From the NCBI GenBank assembly GCA_029844215.1, contig CM056724.1, positions 88,927,093 through 88,991,092 on the forward strand: a stretch of 64,000 bases of DNA, given 5' to 3'. The translations under genes and the position numbers were made by a program. The notes under the pieces were generated by a model. That model did no database searches. It had not been told where the DNA came from and worked only from the letters and a program-made list of their open reading frames with translations. Position 1 is the stretch's first letter; every line of letters begins with the position of its first letter. Below, piece after piece: positions 57,127 through 64,000 of the stretch. Source of the DNA: Przewalskia tangutica (Eukaryota > Streptophyta > Magnoliopsida > Solanales > Solanaceae).

Positions 57127-58008
57127 TGTTGGGTCCCGGGGCTACTGATAAATAAAAATGCGTAAGATTAAAATCGCAAAAACTAGAACAACAAAAGCAG
57201 TCAATGGATGTTGCCTTCAATGTTGTGTCAACATCTGAGGTAACATTGTGATAAAACAGTATAAACCTTTGTAGAGTAAATGCAGCGGAAAAAATAAAGA
57301 GACACAAGATTTATATCTTCAAGGGTATATATTAATATATCTCTTGATGGTCAATGACCAAAAGAATTATATACAATTACAAATGAATTTCTTTTTACAA
57401 ATTGAGCAATACAAACGAAAAAGAAATTACAAAAAATGAAGACGCAGATGACTTCGCCTAAAATTAAAAAGTCTAAAAAGACAAATACAACATCTCCATT
57501 ACAATCGCTTGAACAGTAAGCTTAATCTAGAATAAAGATATCAATTGTAATGTGGGACTAGGTGTGTTGATCCAGTTTTCTATGGTAAAATCCTAGAGCT
57601 CTCTTGGAAATTCTTCTCGCTCAAATCTGGATATCGATACTCTGAAGCTCCCCTCTATTTATAGTGTAGATCTCCCCTTGAAATCCTCACTGATTGGTTG
57701 CGGAGGTTGAGTAAAAGAAGGCAGCTGCTTGGACTGATTCTTTCTCCTGAAAAATCTCAGCGTCTCTGACTTGGTCTTCACGCTGCTTCTTCTCCAAGTC
57801 TTTGATTGTTTCTTTTACCACATTTCAAACACAGCAACATTGTAAGCTTGCCTAGGTCATTTTTTACTCACAGTAACACGTTCTGTTTTGACCGGAAAAA
57901 TAGGCAAAATCGTTACAGAAATGCTGTCACAACATCGCAAGCAACATCCTGAAGATGTTGTCCTGAGCTTTCCCAGATGTTATCACAATATCCTATCCAA
58001 CATCAACA
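57127..58008 (-). repeat. Element C 5' LTR (882 bp)
   Basis: It runs from TGTTGGGTCCCGG to ATCAACA, with TSD GGTAT outside. It shares the inverted repeat around ATGTTG-TGT-CAACAT (57220-57234) with the other LTRs of the family. It has lost about 25 bp near 57560 relative to the 3' LTR. Confidence 0.9.
57655..57663 (-). promoter_or_regulatory. TATA box of the element C 5' LTR
   Basis: The plus strand CTATTTATA gives TATAAATAG on the minus strand, in the promoter position of the 5' LTR. It is conserved in all four LTRs of the A/C family. Confidence 0.6.
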
Positions 58009-58522
58009 GGTATGGTTCGGTATTTTTAAGTTCGGGTTTCAATATTTTATGGTACGGTAAATCGGTACCAGAGTTTATTCGATTTCGACTTACGTATACT
58101 CATATAATAGAAAAGTATGACTTCAGCTATTAAAACAATATCTCAATTATATCGTAGTAACACCTTACACATATTAAAATATTGAAAATAATGTACAAGC
58201 AATCCCCTTCGTAAATTGATTACACAAAAAGGACATTTCAATCAAGATAGATTAGTCAAAATTCCAACATCTAAACAATTAGCTTTGTACTAATTCTAAT
58301 TTATTTATTACTATTATAGTATTAATATATATGAATTATATATGTAACTATATACTTCGGTATGGTATTCAATATTTTTTTTAATAAATATCAAATATCG
58401 TACCGTATACCAAGCTTTTTCATACCATATATCGTATCAAATACTATAATATTGAAATTGCGGTATAATTTTTTTTGGTTTTGGTATGGTAATCGTTATC
58501 TACCGTACCATGCCCACCCCTA

Positions 58523-58634
58523 CATCTCTCCAATAATTCTTCGGCCTATCTCTACCTTTTCTAAAACCATCTATAGCCAATCTTTCAAACATCCGCACTG
58601 GAGCATTCGTGTCTCTCCTCTGCATATATAACCA
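58523..58634 (-). mobile_element. RTE-type LINE fragment (right part)
   Basis: The minus strand reads TNAPVRMFERLAIDGFRKGR then RPKNYW, the conserved C-terminal region of plant RTE reverse transcriptase. It continues into 23804 on the far side of the nested elements. The LINE is 5'-truncated: the recognisable text starts at about 58634. Confidence 0.75.
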
Positions 58635-59340
58635 TAAAAATAAACAAAAGAGATCTTTTAAGTTGGTGTATAAAAGAAAATCCGTAAGTTCTATCCTTGA
58701 TAGTATAAAAATATAATTATATAATTAAATTATTTAAAATTAAAAGTTCAATCTATGCATGAGTTGGTAATTGGAAAAGGACAAGCAATCTTACCCCATC
58801 AAAGGGAAAGAAACGGATGCTTTGCAAACACTGAAATCAACATGAAAATGGACTAGTTTTTAAATAAACACATTCACCTAATATTTATTAAAATTAACTT
58901 TCTCAATTTGATTTAAATATTGAGTGTGAAGTTTATCCCGAAGAGAACAAGAAGTGAATGAAAAAAGGGTTACTACCAAACGTTCCGGAGGTATTGATAT
59001 GATCTTTCCACACTTGACTATCTTAGGTTCCAGCAAGGGTGGGGCTAACAATTTAGGAAGCAATCTCCGCAAAATTTAATAATTTTAATTTAAATCATGT
59101 ATTAATCTTAAAATTTATTTAATATATATAAATTATTAATTTAAAATACAATAATTTAAAACGACAAAATCTCAAATCCGTGTGCTTTAAATCATAGCTC
59201 CGCTTTTAATTTGAAATGAAAAAGAATTGGCAGAAAATACTTATTCTCTTTAATGAGTCTTATAATACAACGTCAATCCGAATTAATCGAAGTTCCAAAG
59301 TATTTGTGGAAAATGAGATTGAAATATGATTATTCCCATA
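58635..59340. other. AT-rich intergenic DNA, nothing assignable
   Basis: About 700 bp with no ORF of note, no LTR or TIR, and only short AT-rich repeats. The bases CCCATA directly precede the candidate MITE at 59341. Confidence 0.5.
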
Positions 59341-59651
59341 GGGCACGTTAGGTACGCTGAACTGCACTGGACAAAAAAATAATGCAACGTTTGGTGGACA
59401 TTTTCAGCCGGACTGGACTGTACTATTTCTAAAAATAGTACACTCCAACTGCTTTTTTTGAGATCCATATAGTATATGAGTCTCCCCTAGACTGTATTAA
59501 ACCTAAAAAAAATATAGTTCATTATATATTAATACTCTAATACCGTCCATTATATATTAATATAGTTCAGTCTATTACAATACAATACAATACAATCTAA
59601 TATAAAAATATATAAAAATATACAGTCCAATACTACGTATCAAATGAGCCC
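59341..59651. mobile_element. Candidate Tourist-like MITE (~310 bp)
   Basis: The left end GGGCACGTTAGGTACG and the right end (other strand GGGCTCATTTGATACG) match at 12 of 16 positions. ATA flanks both sides, a possible 3-bp TSD. The inside is AT-rich and non-coding, with ATAGTTCA and ATTATATATTAATA repeated. The size fits a PIF/Harbinger-type MITE. Confidence 0.5.
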
Positions 59652-59765
59652 ATAAGCAATAATCTATTGCATAGATTACCAATCAGGTGCAGCTAGATTT
59701 GATTACATAAAAATACAGTGATCAGTGCCCAAAAGTGCTACAAGACATTATAATAGGCCGACAAA

Positions 59766-59815
59766 TCAATGAAAGGACCAGGCCTCTTAATCAGTGAAAG
59801 GACCAGGCCTCTTAA
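59766..59815 (+). repeat. Perfect-length 25-bp tandem duplication
   Basis: Two adjacent copies of a 25-bp unit starting TCAATGAAAGGACCAGGCCT (59766) and TCAGTGAAAGGACCAGGCCT (59791). One base differs. It is a recent local duplication. Confidence 0.85.
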
Positions 59816-59871
59816 TTTGCTGATGCGTGAATAAATCAATTACCCTATCAAGTTAACATTGACATAATATA

Positions 59872-61792
59872 GGCGAAAATGCTCTCAACATTTCTCCCTA
59901 GTCGCTCTTCGCAATCCGCCTCATTCTTATGATTTCATCTTCGATTTCATACTCCGTAAATCTGATTTCATCTTTGATTTCATGAGATTGTTTCAAAAAT
60001 TGTGGAAAGATTGTTCGAGTTTATCAACTTGTCCAAAGATTGTTACGAAGATACTTCAACTTGATTAAAGATTACTCAAGTTTTGCATTATCTTCCTTCT
60101 AGCCATGAGAAAGAATACAAAGATTTCAGCCAAAAGAATGAAAGAGATTATTTTGATTGTTCAAGATTACAAGATTCAAGATTTGAATTTGAGGTTTGCA
60201 TTTCCGGGGAGGGCAGCCTCTGGCGGTGGCAAGTTTGCTTCTCTTTCGGGACAGGCGGTTGAAGCAGGGTTGCTAGCAAGTCAGGAGGGTGTTCTTGGTG
60301 TGCAAGAGGGTCATGATGGTGGTCTTGGGTTGAGGATACAGCCCTTTGATTTTCCCAACCTTCCCAGCACCTTGGACGTCGGAATGGCAAACGATTCCGG
60401 TGAGCACTCACGACTATGGAGAGATTGCGGATCTTGATAGGGATCCCGGTCGAAAGTGGGTATGGAGGGTGGTTCCGGGTTGCGGGAGGGTGGTGTTGAT
60501 GTTCGGGGTTTGTGGTTTGAACCTCGGGTCTCCGATCCTTGGCTTCGAGTTCATAGAGACTTTTCCGCGCCACTTTGGACGCAGGTGACATCGGGTCTCG
60601 AGGTGGTCACGGGTTGATTGCGGGTCGGGAGGGTGGTCGTGGGTCTGGGAGGTCCACGGGTCACCACTGGTTGTTGAGTTCGACATTGTTTCTTTTCCAA
60701 TCGGCCTTGGAAATGCAAAGGTTTTAGGCGAGGGGTTTCTATCCAAAAGAGGTCTAGGAATTTGATGCATTCATGGGTGCGGATGTCAATGGCACGCCTC
60801 ATTCAATTGCTTTTATCAATGGCACGCCTCATTCATTAGGTGCAACTTTGAGTTGAGTTTGTTGGGAATTCAAGTGTTGCGGTTTCGGCGTCGCCACCCA
60901 TTCTTGAGGGTCGACGGGTAGCATGGGTGGGCACGGGTCGATGGCGGTTCTTGAGGTGGTTCCGGTCGAGGAGAGGTCGGAAGGGTGGTCATGGGTCGAT
61001 TGGTCTTTATGGTGGTCACGTGTCAAGGCTGGAACCTGCGGTCATCGGTTCAAGATTGTTGGGTCGAAGTTGGTTCAATTCCCATGGCTCTTGGTTGTAC
61101 AAAGCGTGCGGAATTTGAACAACTACTCTTCAAACAAGACTTGGTAACTTGGGAATTTAATTCGTGAGTACCAAGGAAACATCTCATTCAATAGGGCTTC
61201 AAACTTGATAAGGGTGGGTCGGCTGGTCTACTCTTCTAATGAAGTCAAAAGTTGCGGAAACCATAGGGCAACTCGTCCAAAGAGGTATGGTAACTTGATG
61301 GCTACGGAACCGAAGGGCTACATTTCAAATGAGTCTTGGAAGAGCAATTAATGTGGAATTTGAAGGATCATTCTTTTCCAAGAAGCCTAAGGAGACTGAC
61401 CTTGTTTCGGCCAACAAACCACTTAATGCCGAGGGACATGATCCATTTATGGCAACCATTCCCAATGATGCACTAGTCTTGATTTCCCCCATGAATCCAA
61501 CTATTGCACTCATCGTGCAAATGATACTAGGAAGTCACAACAAATTAAGGAGCCTAATCCAACGAATAAAAGTCCAAGTACGAAGATTGGAAGAGTATTT
61601 CACTACCCCCCGATTACTTAAATGAAGATACTATCTTGGAATGTCCCGGATAGATAGCATTTAATTTTCATGTTGAAGTTTATTTTCTTGTTCTTGTTTA
61701 CGTTGAGGATTGAGAACCCTCAACGACTGATTGTAGCTACCTGAACTTTTCTTTTTAGTAATAATATTTGCATTTACCCGAAAAAAAAAAAA
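59872..61792 (+). mobile_element. L1-type LINE with both ends but nearly all of ORF2 deleted
   Basis: A 14-base A run (61781-61794) ends the element. A 17-bp TSD AACATTGACATAATATA is at 59855-59871 and 61793-61809. The start (GGCGAAAATGCTCTCAACA) precedes a pyrimidine-rich leader. An ORF1-like region (about 60105-61625) is basic and Gly/Trp-rich and ends VRRLEEYFTTPRLLK. At 61624 ORF2 begins with MKILSWNVPG, the usual plant L1 ORF2 start, but stops after ten codons and passes straight into the 3' UTR. Endonuclease and RT are absent. It could only have moved with enzymes from another LINE, or was deleted after insertion. ORF1 is itself interrupted. Confidence 0.78.
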
Positions 61793-61809
61793 AACATTGA
61801 CATAATATA

Positions 61810-62171
61810 CCACGGTACCATGCTCAAATAAGATTTAAGATTATAATTAAACTAGTGTACAAATTTATCATAGTTATAGAATTTTTGTACAAATATAATT
61901 AGAATTTAGATATATAGTATGAATATGATTTTCCATATTTGGAGATTATAACTTGTATATATATCCCATTAATTAATTAAAATAATCAAGAGATTATTTC
62001 TTTTATGATATCAGAAGTCTAGGACTAAATTACCTTCTTCCAAAAACTCTTCTGATCCTCTTTTTTTTGTCTCAGTTTCCGAGATCACTTCTCGATTTCC
62101 GTGCACTATTTTTTTCTCCTCTCTTCCAAAAATTTCTTCTCAATCCCTAATTCACCTATTATTCTTTCAAT
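61810..62171 (+). other. Possible LTR edge and leader of the right-edge copia element
   Basis: AT-rich DNA (61810-62000) is followed by TGATATCAGAAG (62006-62017), similar to the initiator tRNA-Met PBS. A pyrimidine-rich leader runs to the ATG at 62172. The LTR start could not be found, so its limits are open. Confidence 0.4.
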
Positions 62172-63990
62172 ATGTCTACGTCAAAGAACATGTTCGACCC
62201 TTACAATTTCCAACATTAAGAACCACATTCCTATTGTTCTTGAAATGGAAAATGTCCAATACACGACGTAGAAGGAATTATTCAAAGTTCACGCACACAT
62301 CAAGTTCTCCATCGCATTATTTCCTCGGGTACCTGGCGAGGAGAATATGCCTACCCAGAGGATAATCCTACGTCATGGACAACCCTTGATGCTACCATTC
62401 TACAGTGGATTTATTCCACGATCTCTACAGACCTCTTGCAAACGATTATTGAACCCAACACCACGACAATTGCTACTTAGAAATAGGGCTGCACAAAATT
62501 CGATCCGGACCGAAAAAAGGACATGATCGAACAGGACCGGTAAGTTTCAGTTTGGTCCTCGATCATTTTAATTTATATTTTCGGGTTTCGGTCCGATCCA
62601 TTTCCAAACTCAAGCTCGAACCGTCGATGTCAACAATGGTGTATTCACGACGAGTGTTAATCGAGGAACGGGGGTAAGTGTTTCTTGTAGTATGGACCAA
62701 GACGAATCTAATGGTACCACTATCGATGTCTGAAACCACCTGAGTTCGCCGGAAAATGAAAAACAGCGGCTAGGGTTTCAGTGTTTTGTGATCTAATTGT
62801 CGGAGGTGTAGGGGATGAATCGAGGGACGTGGGAGGTATAGAAATGACGGCCAGGAGCAGGTGGTGCTAATGACACCACCCACCACCGTCGATTGTTACT
62901 GAACTCGCCAGAAAATCAAAAAAACCGAGAACAAACTGAACCCGAATTTCGATCTGAAAATTGAATACCTAAACATTAAAATTTATCGATGTGGTTAGTA
63001 TGGGAGTGATGGGTTTGATGAGACGAAGCTAATGGTGTTAGTCTCGTCTCCAATGGAGGCCTGAGCTCGTCAGAATCGTTGTAGCGCCGCGACGACTACT
63101 GTAGCACCGCGGCGGCCGCTAGCCTTTGATGTGGTCAATTCGGTCCATATAACTGCATCGACGTATCGATAAATTCGTTCCGATCTTCGGTCCTAATTTT
63201 CTGAAAATTGGTCCTTGGTCCGGTCCGATTTTACCCTGTTGTGCAGCCCTACTTGAATAGGGTGTGTGATATATTTCAAGATAATAAAAATTCCCGTGTT
63301 GTCACTCTTGAGAAAGAATTTTTCCATGAATTTTTCTAACGTCTCAGCCTATTGTAAAAAGTTGAACGAATTGGCGGAGCAACTAATATTGGTGCGTCCG
63401 TTACCAATGATCGTCTTGTTCTTCAAATGATTGCAGACATGTCTGATGCCTATAATGGCGTTGGTACACTACTTCGTCAAAGTAATCCTTTGCGTCCATT
63501 ATATCAGGTTCGTTCCATGATTACGTTAGAAGAAGCCAGTTTGGCTAAAAAGGCGGTTATCGGGGTACATTCCGTCATAATGGTGACCATGTCAGACGAC
63601 CATCACTCATTTTTCAAAAACTCAGGCCAAAATCATAATAACGGTGGGGACAAAAAGGGTCAAAATCGTAAAAATAATGACAAAACCCGTGGTGGCAATT
63701 GAGGTGTTAACGGCGGTGATGGGGCAGGACATAACGGTGGTGGCAACATCAGTGGGCTTCGGAATAGTGGGCCGCAACCACATGGCCCTGTCGTGGGGCT
63801 AGGCTAGTGGTCATTGGCCCAACAGCCCCTACGACTTATACTACCCGCCTTCTCCCTATCCAAAAAGTTGGGCAACATCCCAGCAATAGTTCAGGCCAGT
63901 TTCTTGGGACAAAAAAAATGGATTCCGATACGGCAGTGGGCCAGGTGAGCAAGTAGGCATATTTAGGCCTCGGCCCTAGCAGGTCTTCCG
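62172..63990 (+). pseudogene. Copia gag remnant (Ale/Retrofit-like), split by a hAT-like MITE
   Basis: From ATG 62172 (MSTSKNMFDPYNF) the text reads, with frame changes, like copia gag of the Retrofit/Ale type: NIKNHIPIVLEMENVQYTTW (about 62206), TLDATILQWIYSTIS and DLLQTIIEPNTT (about 62375-62470). After the MITE come DIFQDNKNSRVVTLEKEF (about 63268), then NDRLVLQMIADMSDAYNGVG, LRQSNPLRPLYQVRSMITLE and the Gly/Asn/Pro-rich C-terminus (YDLYYPPSPYPKSWA). No zinc knuckle or pol is reached before the window ends. Stops after 62210 and near 63330 make it non-functional. Confidence 0.72.
62484..63251. mobile_element. hAT-like non-autonomous element (768 bp) inside copia gag
   Basis: Both ends read inward TAGGGCTGCACA, then related AAAATCGGACCGGACC text after a short indel. 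Flanking 8-mers are CTTAGAAA and CTTGAATA, a possible worn 8-bp TSD. CGGACCG-type subterminal repeats occur at both ends. Gag text resumes on both sides. The inside includes CACCACCGTCGATTG and CGCCGCGACGAC stretches but no long ORF. Confidence 0.72.
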
Positions 63991-64000
63991 TGCTGCATAC

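Larger units (their letters stand above)
23904..58008 (-). mobile_element. Element C: full-length but decayed Ty1/copia element, split by element D
   Basis: It is bounded by TGTTGGGTCCCGG at 23904 and CATCAACA ending at 58008, with TSD GGTAT (23899-23903 and 58009-58013). Minus strand: 5' LTR 57127-58008, PBS 57112-57124, gag-pol 57069 to 52240, extra ORF 51416 to 49538, polypurine tract 49042-49057, 3' LTR 49041-49023 plus 24810-23904. The 3' LTR is interrupted by element D. Own sequence is about 9.9 kb. All copia domains are recognisable but contain stops and frameshifts. Confidence 0.92.
23805..58522. mobile_element. hAT-like MITE (~600 bp), split by element C
   Basis: The left end is TAGGGTGGCATGGTATGGTA at 23805. 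The right end at 58522 reads TAGGGGTGGGCATGGTACGG on the other strand, giving terminal inverted repeats with two one-base indels. Own sequence is 23805-23903 plus 58014-58522, about 600 bp, AT-rich and non-coding. Subterminal GGTATGGTA-type motifs are frequent on both strands. It sits inside the RTE LINE. No clean 8-bp TSD is seen (CTAACACC on the left against CATCTCTC on the right). Confidence 0.7.

Noticed and set aside
60148..60591. 147-residue minus-strand ORF (His/Pro-rich)
   Set aside because: Antisense to the GC-rich ORF1 region of the L1-type LINE. No recognisable domain, and its composition mirrors the G-rich sense strand.

Overview
This is plant nuclear DNA, most likely from a dicot of the Solanaceae type. 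That inference rests on one intron-containing gene start, an RTE-type LINE with the 3' tail common in Solanaceae repeats, and many LTR retrotransposons whose primer-binding sites match plant initiator tRNA-Met or tRNA-Arg. No species call is possible from the sequence alone. Coordinates were read by eye. LTR ends and target-site duplications (TSDs) were checked base by base; domain limits inside decayed elements are approximate.

Layout. (1) 1-3162: the first two exons (minus strand) of a pyridoxal-phosphate cysteine-synthase-like gene that runs off the left edge. They are separated by a 1.85 kb intron packed with two kinds of tandem repeat, followed by the 5' flank. (2) 3168-23361: element A, a decayed Ty1/copia element (minus strand, TSD TATAA) with an extra ORF downstream of pol. 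Its gag start is split by element B (11506-22419, plus strand, TSD ATTTG). B has 3.2 kb gypsy-type LTRs, but its interior is largely LINE-derived instead of gag-pol. (3) 23362-58634: a nested stack. An RTE LINE 3' end (minus) is split by a hAT-like MITE. The MITE is split by copia element C (same family as A, TSD GGTAT). The C 3' LTR is split by element D (24.2 kb, plus strand, TSD ACAAC), a non-coding Tat/Ogre-like element. D in turn carries element E in its 5' LTR (TSD CCATC, three LTRs in tandem) and solo LTR F in its interior (TSD AAACC). (4) 58635-64000: AT-rich DNA with a candidate MITE, an L1-type LINE that keeps both ends but has lost nearly all of ORF2, and at the right edge a copia gag remnant interrupted by a second hAT-like MITE.

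How the parts relate. Only the gene at the left edge looks like a functional host gene; nearly everything else is transposable-element sequence with stops, frameshifts or no coding capacity. A and C are two copies of one copia family: gag with two zinc knuckles, protease, integrase, RT, RNase H and a downstream extra ORF. B, E and F are related non-autonomous gypsy-type families. They share the PBS, the 3' end and an LTR hairpin, but carry different minisatellites at a similar LTR position. D is a large non-coding derivative with three unrelated tandem arrays just before its 3' LTR.

Most worth a second look: the arrays of tRNA T-arm-like hairpins (perfect Pol III B-box cores) in both B LTRs; the recurrent ATGTTG/CAACAT inverted motif throughout A and C; the series of CCGGAG hairpins in the D LTR; the LINE-filled LTR element B; and the three-LTR structure of E.
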